Assembly: GCF_002159335.1 (NCBI RefSeq)
Contig: NZ_NFHP01000001.1
Location: forward strand, 415,170 to 479,169
Source of the DNA: Collinsella sp. An7
Lineage (GTDB): Bacteria; Actinomycetota; Coriobacteriia; Coriobacteriales; Coriobacteriaceae
Length of the DNA: 64,000 bases
Direction of reading: 5' to 3'
The notes under the pieces were generated by a model, which was not told the DNA's origin, searched no databases, and saw only the letters and a list, made by a program, of their open reading frames with translations. Below, piece by piece: positions 17,087 through 26,267 of this stretch (position 1 is its first letter; each line of letters opens with the position of its first letter). Both the position numbers and the translations under genes were made by a program.

Positions 17087-17449
17087 ATGGCAGTATTCTT
17101 CAAGGACGCAAACGGCAACTTCTTCACTTCCGTCAAGGCGGGCGTGGGCGCACCCGAGGGCTTTGAGCCCGTCGAGGCCAACTCGGTGGACGCGGCGCAG
17201 GAGAAGCACGTTCCCGCAGTTGAGCTCCAGCGCGACGGCCACATCATCCACGTGCGTGTGGGCGAGGTCGAGCACCCCATGACCGAGGAGCACTACATCG
17301 AGTGGATCGCGCTCGACGCCGACGGTCGCCTCGAGATCCACGAGCTCAAGCCCGGCCAGACGCCCGCCACGTTCTTTGCGGGCGGCGTCAAGTCGGGGCG
17401 CGTGTACGCCTACTGCAACCTTCACGGGCTGTGGGTCAAGGAGTTCTAG
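17087..17449 (+). CDS. Superoxide reductase (desulfoferrodoxin, lacking the N-terminal iron-centre cysteines)
   Basis: This 120-residue protein reduces superoxide to hydrogen peroxide without making O2, typical of anaerobes. The catalytic Fe(His)4Cys site is complete: His in EKHVP, EHPM, EEHYIEW, then Cys and His in YCNLHGLW. Canonical desulfoferrodoxin has a Cys-rich N-terminal centre I; here the N-terminal ~35 residues (FFKDANGNFFTSVKAG) keep the length of that domain but contain no cysteine, as in class III enzymes. The rubredoxin at 7348 is a likely electron donor. The start follows AGAAGGGAG. Confidence 0.92.
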   Translation: MAVFFKDANGNFFTSVKAGVGAPEGFEPVEANSVDAAQEKHVPAVELQRDGHIIHVRVGEVEHPMTEEHYIEWIALDADGRLEIHELKPGQTPATFFAGGVKSGRVYAYCNLHGLWVKEF

Positions 17450-17503
17450 CGCCGGCACCGCTGCGGGCGGTATCATAGCGTTAGCTTCAGAATCGGCTGA
17501 ACG

Positions 17504-17527
17504 GGGCCGCCTTCGGGCGGCCCTTTT
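17504..17527 (+). terminator. Intrinsic terminator after superoxide reductase
   Basis: GGGCCGCC-TTCG-GGCGGCCC followed by TTTT separates the superoxide reductase gene from the NadE-like gene. Confidence 0.9.
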
Positions 17528-17548
17528 GCCAGAGGGGGAGGGACGGTC

Positions 17549-19489
17549 ATGAGGATCGCGCTTGCGCAGATTGACGCGCGTCTGGGCGATATCGAGGGCA
17601 CCTGCGCCCGTATCGAGAGCCAGGCGGTGCTCGCGCATGACCAAGGCGCCGACCTCCTCTGCGTACCCGCGCCGCTCATGACCGGCTTGGCCCCCGGCTC
17701 GCTCACCGATAACCCCAACTACGAGCACGCCCTCATCGCAGGGCTTCGCGACGTGGCGCGCCAGCTTGAGACCCTCGATATGGAGGCGATCGTGCCCGCC
17801 CCCGTGGGCTTTGAGCACATGCCGCTCATCGAGGTCTTTCTCTTGCGCGACGGTCGGGTCATCCCGCTCAGGAGCGTGTTTGCCGCCGCGCGCAACGGCT
17901 CGGGCGAGGAGCTCTGGCTGCCCCCGGTTTTTGACGTGCGCGGCGTGCGCTTGGCGGTTACCTTTGACGTGGAGCGCGACGTACCGAATTTGCCCACGGG
18001 GTGCGACCTGGCGCTCTACATCCAGACAGCCTCGTTTCAGATGGACGACGAGGCAACGACGGGGGTTGCCGCCGTGGCCGACGGACACGTTGCCGAGGCC
18101 GCGCGCAGCCGCGGGGTATGGGTGGCTCACATGGCGCCGGTGGGCGGGTTTGACGACGCCGTCTTTACCGGAGGCTCGTATGTGATGGACGACGCCGGGC
18201 GTGTGGTGTCGATGGCGCCGTGCTTTGAGGAGGCCCTGCTGGTGCAGGAGATCGAGCGCGGCCGGGTTGCCGCAGCGCTCGAGACTCACGAGCTTCCGCA
18301 GTTTAGGCGCGAGGCGTGGCTCTGGGAGGCACTCCGTCTGCACCTGCGCGATAGCGTCGAGGCCCTGGGGCGCACGCGCGTCGTGGTGGCGCTTGCGGGG
18401 GATCTGCCGAGCTCGCTCGCGGCGGTGCTCGCGGTCGACGCGCTCGGCTCGCGCAACGTGGTGGCGCTCGTGGTGGAGCGCGCCGAGGCGCTGACGCCCG
18501 CCGAGGAGGAGGTCGAGCGGACCCGCCGCGAGCGGGCCCGGGCGCTTGCCCGAGCCTTGGGGGTCGAGGTGGTCGAGCGCGGCCCCGTGGACGCAGGGGC
18601 GATGCTTGCCGCGGACCTCGGCCAGGACCGGCGCACGCGGGAGAGGCTCGAGGCCATCTACCTCGAGCAACTGGCACGCGAGCGCGGGGCGGCGGCGATC
18701 TGCCCCCTCACCAAGACCGATATCGCACTCGCCGCACCGTGGTTTGCGGACGGCTGTCCCGGCGACTTGATGCCCTTTGGCGACGTGTACCTCACGGAGC
18801 TGGAGTTTCTTGCGCGCGAGCGCGTGCGGGCGGGCTCGGCCATACCGCAGGCGCTCGTTACGCTCGGTGAGGTGGAGGCGTGCCTTGCGCGGACCGTCCG
18901 GGCTGCCGCGGCGGTGATGCCCGGCGGTACGGACTTTGCTGAGTCCGCCGCTGGGCTTCTGGGTGCACTCGAGCCCGCGCAGGTGGACGGTGCGCTCGAG
19001 GCGCATGTGGAGCGCGGCCTGGCCTTTGAGGACATCCCGCTCGCGTCCTCCGCGCCCGAGGCGCTCGCCCTGCTGCTCATGCTCGTGCGCGCGGGCGAGG
19101 CGGCACGACGCCGTCTGCCGCTCGCGCCGACGGTCTCGGCCCGCTCGTTTGCCGAGCGCCACTGGCCCGTGCAGCTCGCATGGTCCGATACGGGCCGGGC
19201 GACGGAGGAGCGGCTCTGTGTTGCCGATCTGGTGAGCGCGGAGTCCGAGCGCATCGAGGAACTGGGGGAGGAGCACGCCCGCCGCGTGCGGGGCGAGGTG
19301 GCCGCGCTCTTGGGGAGCCTTCTTGGCTTGGATGTGGCCGACCTCGACCCCGAAGAGATCGAGTCGGAGCTCATGCGCCGCATGCAGGCCGCCGCCGAAG
19401 GCGAGGGCCCCGGCTTTGACCTGGGTCAACTCCCGCCAGGCATGCGCTCCCAGGGCCCTCACGGCTTCCCGTTCTTTTCGCAGAACTAG
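17549..19489 (+). CDS. NAD synthetase (NadE)-like protein with lost catalytic motifs
   Basis: The 646-residue protein follows the glutamine-dependent NadE layout: a nitrilase-like glutaminase domain (1-265), then an adenine-nucleotide hydrolase-like domain. Key residues are missing. The nitrilase catalytic Glu region reads VPAPLMTGLAP instead of a PE-x-x-x-TG motif, and the Cys nucleophile region reads TFDVERDV, with no Cys. The ATP pyrophosphatase loop SGGxDS reads AGDLPSS. Structural landmarks remain, for example GDLMPFGDVYLTELEFLAR. The frame is long, intact and well started (AGAGGGGGAGGG), so it is probably an expressed pseudoenzyme or has a changed function. No canonical nadE is seen in the window. 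Confidence 0.75.
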   Translation: MRIALAQIDARLGDIEGTCARIESQAVLAHDQGADLLCVPAPLMTGLAPGSLTDNPNYEHALIAGLRDVARQLETLDMEAIVPAPVGFEHMPLIEVFLLRDGRVIPLRSVFAAARNGSGEELWLPPVFDVRGVRLAVTFDVERDVPNLPTGCDLALYIQTASFQMDDEATTGVAAVADGHVAEAARSRGVWVAHMAPVGGFDDAVFTGGSYVMDDAGRVVSMAPCFEEALLVQEIERGRVAAALETHELPQFRREAWLWEALRLHLRDSVEALGRTRVVVALAGDLPSSLAAVLAVDALGSRNVVALVVERAEALTPAEEEVERTRRERARALARALGVEVVERGPVDAGAMLAADLGQDRRTRERLEAIYLEQLARERGAAAICPLTKTDIALAAPWFADGCPGDLMPFGDVYLTELEFLARERVRAGSAIPQALVTLGEVEACLARTVRAAAAVMPGGTDFAESAAGLLGALEPAQVDGALEAHVERGLAFEDIPLASSAPEALALLLMLVRAGEAARRRLPLAPTVSARSFAERHWPVQLAWSDTGRATEERLCVADLVSAESERIEELGEEHARRVRGEVAALLGSLLGLDVADLDPEEIESELMRRMQAAAEGEGPGFDLGQLPPGMRSQGPHGFPFFSQN

Positions 19490-19561
19490 GTGGCGACGGG
19501 CGGGATACCCTCTCATTCTTCTCTTTTCCTTATGTAGAGAGGTGGGACTGTTCGGGTTGCC

Positions 19562-19669
19562 GCAGTCTCCCTCGGATGCCGGTGGGGCGAACCGCGGCGC
19601 GACTCGCGGAGCGAGCCCGAAGGGCGTGGAGCGCCGGGGCTCGCCCCACCGGCATCCGAGGGAGACTGC
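19562..19669. repeat. 108-bp element with 29-bp perfect inverted ends
   Basis: GCAGTCTCCCTCGGATGCCG begins a 29-bp arm (19562-19590) that pairs perfectly with 19641-19669. It lies between the NadE-like gene and ruvC and could terminate transcription from the former. Confidence 0.75.
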
Positions 19670-19757
19670 CAAGTGTCACAACACCTGCATACAAGCTTGG
19701 CTTCTCGTTGCTTTCACGCTTTCCAAAACTCTCGCCCCGTCATACTAACCTACGTGT

Positions 19758-19777
19758 TATAGTAGAACAAATGTTCT
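19758..19777 (+). promoter_or_regulatory. LexA (SOS) box overlapping the ruvCAB promoter
   Basis: AGAACAAATGTTCT at 19764-19777 is a perfect palindrome matching the Gram-positive LexA consensus GAAC-N4-GTTC. It directly follows a -10 hexamer TATAGT (19758-19763), where bound LexA would block transcription. No good -35 is visible. It lies 26 bp before the ruvC ATG. Confidence 0.8.
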
Positions 19778-19802
19778 AGACGCGGCGAGGGAGGTGCGAC
19801 GG

Positions 19803-20354
19803 ATGGTGATTTTGGGCATAGACCCCGGCTTGGCCAATACGGGGTGGGGCATCGTGGAGGAACGCCGGGGCGAGGTTCGCTGTCGGGCCTACGGCTGCAT
19901 CCATACCGAGGCGCACGAGCCGCTCGATCAGCGCCTCCGGGCCATCGTGGACGACCTTGCGCGCGTGGTGGGGCGGTACGGCCCCGAGGCGGCCGCGGTG
20001 GAGAGCATCTACTTCGGCGCGAACGCCCGCTCCGCCATCCCCACGGCCCATGCGCGCGGCGCAGCGCTCGTGGCGTGCTCGCTTGCCGGAGTGGCGGTGG
20101 GTGAGTACACGCCCATGCAGATCAAGCAGGCCGTGGTGGGTACGGGCGCGGCGGACAAGCGACAGGTTACCTTTATGGTGCGCAACCTCCTCCATCTCGA
20201 CCACGATCCCAAGCCCGACCACGCAGCTGACGCCCTCGCGTGCGCCATCTGCCATGCGCACCTCGCGCGCACGGCGGTGCTCTCCGGTGGCGGCTACATC
20301 CAACAGAAAGGCGACCCGTATCATGATTGCGCTTCTGCACGGCATTCTCGTTGA
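19803..20354 (+). CDS. ruvC: Holliday-junction resolvase RuvC
   Basis: This endonuclease cleaves Holliday junctions symmetrically during recombination repair. The 183-residue protein has the RNase H-like catalytic acidic residues: Asp7 in GIDPG, Glu67 in AVESIYFG and the C-terminal DHAADALACAICH pair. The ATG at 19803 is chosen because AGGGAGG lies 9 nt upstream; an in-frame GTG at 19794 would abut that site. It is the first gene of ruvCAB, under the LexA box, and overlaps ruvA by 32 bp. Confidence 0.95.
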   Translation: MVILGIDPGLANTGWGIVEERRGEVRCRAYGCIHTEAHEPLDQRLRAIVDDLARVVGRYGPEAAAVESIYFGANARSAIPTAHARGAALVACSLAGVAVGEYTPMQIKQAVVGTGAADKRQVTFMVRNLLHLDHDPKPDHAADALACAICHAHLARTAVLSGGGYIQQKGDPYHDCASARHSR

Positions 20355-20940
20355 GGCTACGCCCTCGCAAGCGGTGGTGGACGCCGGGGGCGTGGGCTTT
20401 GAGCTCGGCATCTCGGGCACGACGGCCGCGGCCCTCCCTGCGGTGGGCGAGGAGGTGCAGCTCTTTACGCGCTTCAGGTTGGCTAACGACGTTATGTCGC
20501 TCTACGGGTTTGCCACGAGTGAGGAGCGGGCGATGTTTGACCGGCTCATCGCTGTATCGAGCGTGGGGCCGCGCATGGCGCTCTCCGTCCTTTCCAAGTT
20601 CTCCGTATCGCAGCTCTACACCGTGGTGATGGCCGAGGACGCCAAGAGCATGGCGACGGTGCCGGGCGTGGGGAAGAAGACCGCCCAGCGCCTTATCCTC
20701 GAGCTCAAGGGCACGCTCGCCAAGGACCGATCGCTCGCCGGGGCTACGGTGCCCCTGCCCGGACAGCTGCCGCTCGCCCCCGCGTCGGCCTCGGCGGTGG
20801 AGGATGCGCGCGCGGCGCTCCTCTCCATGGGCTTTACCCCGCAGGAGGCCGAGCTCGCACTCGACGGGTATGATGACAAGGATATGCGCGTCGAGGAGCT
20901 TCTCGGCGCAGCGCTCAAGCGGCTTGGGATGGAGGCATGA
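20323..20940 (+). CDS. ruvA: Holliday-junction branch-migration protein RuvA
   Basis: RuvA binds four-way junctions and loads RuvB rings. The 205 residues start [11 protein letters not shown] and contain the N-terminal OB domain, helix-hairpin-helix motifs ([17 protein letters not shown] and [16 protein letters not shown]) and a C-terminal UBA-like domain ([16 protein letters not shown]) that contacts RuvB. It starts inside the end of ruvC, and its TGA overlaps the ruvB ATG. Confidence 0.96.
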   Translation: MIALLHGILVEATPSQAVVDAGGVGFELGISGTTAAALPAVGEEVQLFTRFRLANDVMSLYGFATSEERAMFDRLIAVSSVGPRMALSVLSKFSVSQLYTVVMAEDAKSMATVPGVGKKTAQRLILELKGTLAKDRSLAGATVPLPGQLPLAPASASAVEDARAALLSMGFTPQEAELALDGYDDKDMRVEELLGAALKRLGMEA

Positions 20941-22007
20941 TGTGGGAGGCCGATGACTCGCGCGACCTGTGGGCAGATGCGCCCGCGTCGTCTCCTGCGC
21001 ATGCCGCGCGGGGCGACCGCTTTGTGACGGGCAACCTTACGAGTGATGACCTCGATGTGGAGCGGAGCCTGCGCCCCCAGAAGCTCGACGATTACTGCGG
21101 ACAGGACCACATCAAACAGAGCCTACGCATCCTCATCGAGGCAGCACAGAGCCGCGGCGAGTGCCTCGACCACGTGATCTTCTCGGGCCCGCCGGGCTTG
21201 GGCAAGACGACGCTCGCTACCGTCCTCGCCAACGAGCTGGGAGCGCAGATTAAGACGACCTCTGGGCCGGCCATCGAGCGTACGGGCGACCTTGCGGCCA
21301 TCCTTACCAACCTGCAGCCGGGTGATGTGCTCTTTATCGACGAGATCCACCGGCTCAACCGTTCGGTGGAGGAGATCCTCTACCCGGCGATGGAGGACTT
21401 CGCGCTCGATATCGTGATCGGCAAGGGGCCGGCCGCGCGCTCCATCCGGCTCGAGATCCCGCACTTTACCCTTGTGGGCGCCACCACGCGCTCGGGCATG
21501 CTGACCGGGCCCCTGCGCGACCGCTTTGGCATCTCGTTCAGGCTCGACTACTACGCCGTCAAGGACTTGGCGCAGATCGTGCTGCGTTCGGCCTCGATTC
21601 TGGGTGTAGAGGTGGACGAGGAGTCTGCGATTGAGATCGCCTCGCGCTCGCGCGGCACCCCGCGTCTTGCCAACCGTCTGCTCAAGCGCGTGCGCGATTA
21701 CGCCCAGGTGCGCGGAACGGGCTCGGTTGACCTTGCGATTGCCCGCGAGGCGCTCGAGTTCTTTGAGATCGACGAGCTCGGGCTCGACTGGATGGACATC
21801 CGCATCTTGGAGACGCTCGCTCGGACGTACCGCGGCCGCGCCGTGGGGCTTTCCACCTTGGCAAGCGCGGTGGGCGAGGACCAGTCGACCCTCGAGGATG
21901 TGTATGAGCCCTACCTACTGCAGCGCGGGCTCATCGTGCGCACGCCGCAGGGACGTCAGGCCACGCCGGTTGCCTTTGAGCACCTGGGGATGGAGCCGCC
22001 CGCGTAA
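20937..22007 (+). CDS. ruvB: Holliday-junction branch-migration helicase RuvB
   Basis: RuvB is the AAA+ motor that drives branch migration. The 356 residues include Walker [12 protein letters not shown] (~84), Walker [10 protein letters not shown] (~132), sensor 1 [18 protein letters not shown] and a C-terminal winged helix ([25 protein letters not shown]). The first ~35 residues are a slightly long polar lead. Two adjacent ATGs (20937 and 20940) are possible starts; both overlap or abut the ruvA stop. Confidence 0.96.
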   Translation: MMWEADDSRDLWADAPASSPAHAARGDRFVTGNLTSDDLDVERSLRPQKLDDYCGQDHIKQSLRILIEAAQSRGECLDHVIFSGPPGLGKTTLATVLANELGAQIKTTSGPAIERTGDLAAILTNLQPGDVLFIDEIHRLNRSVEEILYPAMEDFALDIVIGKGPAARSIRLEIPHFTLVGATTRSGMLTGPLRDRFGISFRLDYYAVKDLAQIVLRSASILGVEVDEESAIEIASRSRGTPRLANRLLKRVRDYAQVRGTGSVDLAIAREALEFFEIDELGLDWMDIRILETLARTYRGRAVGLSTLASAVGEDQSTLEDVYEPYLLQRGLIVRTPQGRQATPVAFEHLGMEPPA

Positions 22008-22121
22008 GAGCCTGGGCCGATTCGCCTCGCCCTCGAGAACGCGCTAGGATAGTACCCGCATCAACCCAGCCGCCCCGCGCACTCTCTTCCCTCAGTGAGT
22101 ATCGGAGTGCGCGCAGGTCTG

Positions 22122-22246
22122 CCCTCCCGCCCCAGCGGCCGACCGCGGGGGTTCATCGCGAGTTCCGCAGGATTCGACGCGAAGCGTCAAATCCGAGGAC
22201 TGTTTGAGCAGGGAACCCCCGCCGCCGGCCCCTGAGGCGGGAGGGT
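22122..22246. repeat. 125-bp nested inverted repeat before the dipeptidase gene
   Basis: Outer arms of ~33 bp (starting CCCTCCCGCC, ending GGCGGGAGGG) with about five mismatches enclose an inner dyad, GGATTCGACGC-GAA-GCGTCAAATCC, at 22170-22194. It ends 36 bp before the dipeptidase ATG, so it may be a structured 5' leader or a mobile repeat. Confidence 0.6.
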
Positions 22247-22281
22247 GGACCGCCGGGAGCAAACCACAGATAGGAGTCCTT

Positions 22282-23826
22282 ATGGCATGTACCACGATCT
22301 TGATCGGTAAGGCGGCGAGCTACGACGGCTCGACCATCATCGCCCGCAACGAGGACTCGCCCGGCGGGCAGTTTGAGCCCAAGAAGATGCACGTCGTCCA
22401 GCCCGAGGAGCAGCCGCGCACCTACAAGGCGGTGGAGTCGCACGTCACGATCGAGCTCCCCGAGGAGCCGATGCGCTACATGAGCGTGCCCGATGCGCTG
22501 CCCGGTCACGGCATCTGGGCCGCGGCGGGCATCAACGAGGCCAACGTGGCCATGACCGCGACCGAGACCATCACCTCTAACGAGCGCGTGCTCGGTGCCG
22601 ACCCGCTCGTCGTCTACCGCCCCGCCCACGGCACGGAGGGCGAGGAGGGTTATGAGCCTGAGGTCGTCGGCGGCATCGGTGAGGAGGACATGGTCACTCT
22701 CGTGCTGCCCTACATCCGCTCTGCCCGCGAGGGCGTCCAGCGCCTGGGCGAGCTTCTCACCCGCTACGGCACCTACGAGATGAACGGCATCGCCTTCTCC
22801 GACGTGGACGAAATCTGGTGGCTCGAGACTGTGGGCGGTCACCATTGGATCGCCAAGCGCGTGCCCGACGATGCGTATGTGACGATGCCCAACCAGCTCG
22901 GCATCGACTCCTTCGACCTTGCTGACGCAGAGGGCGCCCGGCGCGAGCACATGGCGAGCGCCGACCTGCGCGCCTGGATGGCCGAGAACCACCTCGATCT
23001 CACGTTCGCTCCGGGGAGCGTGGGCTTTGCCGCGCAGGCGGAGGCAACCGGCGTGGCCGATGTCTTCAACCCGCGTGAGGCGTTTGGCTCGCACTCCGAT
23101 AGCGACCACGTCTACAATACGCCGCGCGCCTGGTACATGCAGCGCTGCCTCAACCCGAGCGACCGTTGGGACGGCCCGGGCGCCGCGCACGGCCCGGAGT
23201 CCGACACCATCCCGTGGTGCCGCGTGCCGGAGCGCAAGCTCACCATCGAGGACGTGAAGTACGTGCTCTCGGCCCACTATCAGGGCACGCCCTACGACCC
23301 CTACGGCAAGCTCGGCACCGAGGCCACCCGCGGGCTCTACCGCCCCATCGGCATCAATCGCAACGGGCAGCTCGCCGTGCTGCAGATCCGCCCCTATCTG
23401 CCCGAGAGCTGCCGCGGCGTGCAGTGGATGGCCTTTGGCTCCAACGTTTTCAACGCGCTCGTGCCCTTCTACACCAACGTTGAGGCGGCGCCTGCCTACC
23501 TCGAGAACACCAGCGAGCGCGTGACGAGCGAGAGCTTCTATTGGGCAAACCGCATCATCGCGGCGCTCGCCGATGCACGCTTCCGTGATAACTCGGCGCA
23601 TATCGAGCGCTATACCGAGAAGGTGGGCGCGCTCGGCCATCAGGTGCTGCGCGAGACTGAGGCCGCGGTGCGCGACCTTGCCCCGGAGGAGGCGCCCGCC
23701 GCGCTCGAGGCGGCCAACACCCGCATGGCGGATGCCCTCAAGGCCGAGACCGAGAAGCTGCTCGCAAGCGTGCTCTACACCACGAGCCTCTCGATGAAGA
23801 ACGCTTTTGCGATGTCGGACAACTAA
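22282..23826 (+). CDS. C69-family dipeptidase (PepD-like)
   Basis: The 514-residue protein begins MACTTILIGKAASYDGSTII. In the C69/PepD family the Cys near the N-terminus (here Cys3) becomes the N-terminal nucleophile after processing, and the ARNED motif that follows is characteristic. There is no signal peptide, so it probably acts in the cytoplasm, cleaving dipeptides from imported or turned-over peptides. The ATG at 22282 follows TAGGAG; the upstream in-frame stretch belongs to the inverted-repeat element. Confidence 0.9.
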   Translation: MACTTILIGKAASYDGSTIIARNEDSPGGQFEPKKMHVVQPEEQPRTYKAVESHVTIELPEEPMRYMSVPDALPGHGIWAAAGINEANVAMTATETITSNERVLGADPLVVYRPAHGTEGEEGYEPEVVGGIGEEDMVTLVLPYIRSAREGVQRLGELLTRYGTYEMNGIAFSDVDEIWWLETVGGHHWIAKRVPDDAYVTMPNQLGIDSFDLADAEGARREHMASADLRAWMAENHLDLTFAPGSVGFAAQAEATGVADVFNPREAFGSHSDSDHVYNTPRAWYMQRCLNPSDRWDGPGAAHGPESDTIPWCRVPERKLTIEDVKYVLSAHYQGTPYDPYGKLGTEATRGLYRPIGINRNGQLAVLQIRPYLPESCRGVQWMAFGSNVFNALVPFYTNVEAAPAYLENTSERVTSESFYWANRIIAALADARFRDNSAHIERYTEKVGALGHQVLRETEAAVRDLAPEEAPAALEAANTRMADALKAETEKLLASVLYTTSLSMKNAFAMSDN

Positions 23827-23986
23827 CTGCGGACGCTTTGGAGCGATGCCGCCGGGGCGCCCACCCGTTTCCGCGCTTCGGCGGGGGCGATACCGCTGAC
23901 CCACGAGCTACGCCGGGCGGAGAACTAAGATGTACGTGTGCGGGGTAGAAGGGGAACATCCCCAAAGCCGCTGGAAAGGTGGATCC

Positions 23987-24454
23987 ATGGCACAGAGTTT
24001 CGAGGACCTCATCAACAACATGGTCAACGTTGGCATCGGGGTGGCCGCCACGGCCGCCGAGAAGGGCAAGGAGGTCATTGACGGGTTCGCCGCCAAGGGC
24101 TCCGAGGTGAGGGGCGATGCCGCACAGAGCGACTTTGCCCGCTCGATGGCCGATATCTTTGCCCAGGCCGGCGGCGCCTTCACCGATGCAACCGAGCGCC
24201 TCGGCGCCCAGGGGTCGTCGGTTGCGGAGCGCATCCTCGACGAGCTCATACTCGCCCGCGTGCGCCCCATGACCAAGACCGAGCGCATCGCCTTCTTGGC
24301 GCACGTGCGCGACCTCGTCGATTCGGCCGACGCCGCAACCGTGACCGTCGAGGTCGAAGTTGAGGTTGAGGAGCCGGCCGACGCCGACGAGCCCGAGGAC
24401 GACGCACCCGCGGCCGATGCGCCTGCGGACGACGCCGATGACGAGCAGGCGTAA
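23987..24454 (+). CDS. Phasin-like small helical protein
   Basis: The 155-residue protein has an amphipathic helical N-terminal two-thirds (FEDLINNMVNVGIGVAATAAEKGKEVIDGF) and a very acidic Ala/Asp/Glu tail. It resembles the small phasin/PhaF-like proteins that often precede ubiB-type genes in Firmicutes and Actinobacteria. The link to polyhydroxyalkanoates in such annotations is weak. It ends 10 bp before ubiB, so the two are one operon. The ATG follows GAAAGGTGG. Confidence 0.6.
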   Translation: MAQSFEDLINNMVNVGIGVAATAAEKGKEVIDGFAAKGSEVRGDAAQSDFARSMADIFAQAGGAFTDATERLGAQGSSVAERILDELILARVRPMTKTERIAFLAHVRDLVDSADAATVTVEVEVEVEEPADADEPEDDAPAADAPADDADDEQA

Positions 24455-24464
24455 GCTGTAGCCT

Positions 24465-26249
24465 ATGGAGACGGGCAAGCAGGAGGGCACGGGTGCGCAC
24501 GAGCCGCTCGTGCCCGATGAGCCGCAATTGAGCGAAGAGGAGCCCCGGCCTGCCGGGTCGTTTGGAGGGCACGGCACGCACCGCCGCGAGCGCGCAGTCG
24601 ACGCCTTCCCCGACGAGCCGGAGGTCATGGCCGATACCGAGAAGTACCAGCTGACCTCGGTGGGACGCCGCCGCCGCATCGCCACAATCTTCTTCGTGGC
24701 GCGCAAGTACGAGGTGTGGAACAACATCACGCCTGTGCGGCTGCGCTGCATGCTCGAGGAGCTGGGCCCCATGTTCGTCAAGATGGGGCAGATTCTCGCC
24801 AACCGCTCCGAGATCTTGCCGCAGCGGTTCTGCGACGAGCTTCGGCGCCTCCGCACCGAGGTGGACCCGGTGCCCTACGAGGTGGTGCTCGAGTGTCTCG
24901 AGGCCGAGTACGGCCAGAAGCTCGGCGAGCTCTTTGACGCCATCGACCCCAACCCGCTCGGCAGCGCCTCGCTTGCCCAGGTGCATCGCGCCCGTCTCGT
25001 TACGGGCGAGGACGTGGCGGTAAAGGTCCAGCGCCCCGGTGCGCAGCAGGTCATGGCGCAGGATATCGATATCATGCGCTCGCTCGTGCGCCACATCTCG
25101 CGCTTTGTAAAGACCGATCAGTTCATCGACCTGCAGGATGTGGTCGAGGAGCTCTGGCAGTCGTTCCGCGAGGAGACGAACTTCCTCATGGAGGCGCGCA
25201 ACCTTGACGAGTTCTACGCCTACCACGCGGGTAACCCCAACGTTACCTGCCCTCGCTCCTACCTCGATCTCTGCACCGAGCATATCGTGGTCATGGACTA
25301 CATCGACGGCATCTCAATCGCCGACCCCGATAAGCTGGTGAGCGCGGGCTACGACCTTCATCAGGTGGGCGAGACCATCGTGGACGACTACGCCACGCAA
25401 GTGCTCGATAACGGCTTTTTCCACGCCGACCCGCACGCGGGCAATGTCATCGTGCGCGACGGCGTCATCTACTTCATCGACCTCGGCATGGTCGGGCGCA
25501 TGTCGCGCCACGACCGCGGCGTGGTGCGCGACATGATCTTCGCCGTGGCGGAGAACGACGTGCCCAAGCTCAAGGACTCGCTCATGCGCTTTGCGGTGAC
25601 GCGCGGGGATTCCGCCGCCATCGACCACACCGCCTTTCTCTCCGACCTCGACTACATCGTCCAGGACTTCGGTAGCCTCGATCTGCGCGACCTCGACATC
25701 GGCAAGTTTCTCACGTCGCTCATCAACCTGGCGCGCAAGTATGAGGTGGAGCTGCCGAGTGTGGTGACGATGTTCGCGCGTGGCATGGTGACCCTCGAGG
25801 GGCTCCTTACCGAGTACATGCCCGACGTCAACATGATTGAGATCATCTCCGCGCACATCAAGCGCGAGAAGAGCCCCTATGCCCGGGCGCGCGAGTCGGC
25901 TCGGGAGTTTGCGCAGGGGTCGGTACGGGCGGCCAAGGGCTCGCTCGAGGCGGCGGAGTACCTGGGCCTGGCGACGCGGATGCTCACACGCGGGCAGCTC
26001 AAACTCAACGTCGAGGGCATCGGCTCCGACGAGGTGCTTAAGCGTTTGGGCGGGGTGGTCGACCGTCTTTCGATGTCGATCGTGATCGCGGGCCTCTTCA
26101 TCGGCTCGTCGGTTGTCTACTACGCGCGCATCGAGCCCGTGATCTTCGGTATCCCGGTGATCGGCTTTTTGGGATATCTGGCGGCCTTCGTGCTGGCGCT
26201 CATGCTCGGGCGCGAGATTTGGCGCAACTCCCATACCAAGCGCAAATAG
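24465..26249 (+). CDS. UbiB/AarF (ABC1) atypical kinase-like protein
   Basis: The 594-residue protein has the UbiB family core: the KxGQ motif KMGQILANRSEILP (from Lys106), the Ala-rich nucleotide loop region (GSASLAQVHRA), the catalytic HADPHAGNVIV and the DLGMVGR metal-binding motif, then two C-terminal membrane segments (about 535-580). Family members are atypical kinases/ATPases tied to quinone or lipid metabolism; the role in anaerobes lacking ubiquinone is unclear. The start at 24465 has no clear ribosome-binding site. ATG at 24627, preceded by GGAGG, is an alternative giving 540 residues. Confidence 0.87.
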   Translation: METGKQEGTGAHEPLVPDEPQLSEEEPRPAGSFGGHGTHRRERAVDAFPDEPEVMADTEKYQLTSVGRRRRIATIFFVARKYEVWNNITPVRLRCMLEELGPMFVKMGQILANRSEILPQRFCDELRRLRTEVDPVPYEVVLECLEAEYGQKLGELFDAIDPNPLGSASLAQVHRARLVTGEDVAVKVQRPGAQQVMAQDIDIMRSLVRHISRFVKTDQFIDLQDVVEELWQSFREETNFLMEARNLDEFYAYHAGNPNVTCPRSYLDLCTEHIVVMDYIDGISIADPDKLVSAGYDLHQVGETIVDDYATQVLDNGFFHADPHAGNVIVRDGVIYFIDLGMVGRMSRHDRGVVRDMIFAVAENDVPKLKDSLMRFAVTRGDSAAIDHTAFLSDLDYIVQDFGSLDLRDLDIGKFLTSLINLARKYEVELPSVVTMFARGMVTLEGLLTEYMPDVNMIEIISAHIKREKSPYARARESAREFAQGSVRAAKGSLEAAEYLGLATRMLTRGQLKLNVEGIGSDEVLKRLGGVVDRLSMSIVIAGLFIGSSVVYYARIEPVIFGIPVIGFLGYLAAFVLALMLGREIWRNSHTKRK

Positions 26250-26267
26250 CTGGACGGCCCGGCGGGC

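Noticed and set aside
17045..19672. 875-codon minus-strand open frame
   Set aside because: It is antisense to the superoxide reductase and NadE-like genes, has no recognisable domain and is a by-product of high G+C codon use.
22153..23904. 583-codon minus-strand open frame
   Set aside because: Antisense to the C69 dipeptidase; no family resemblance.
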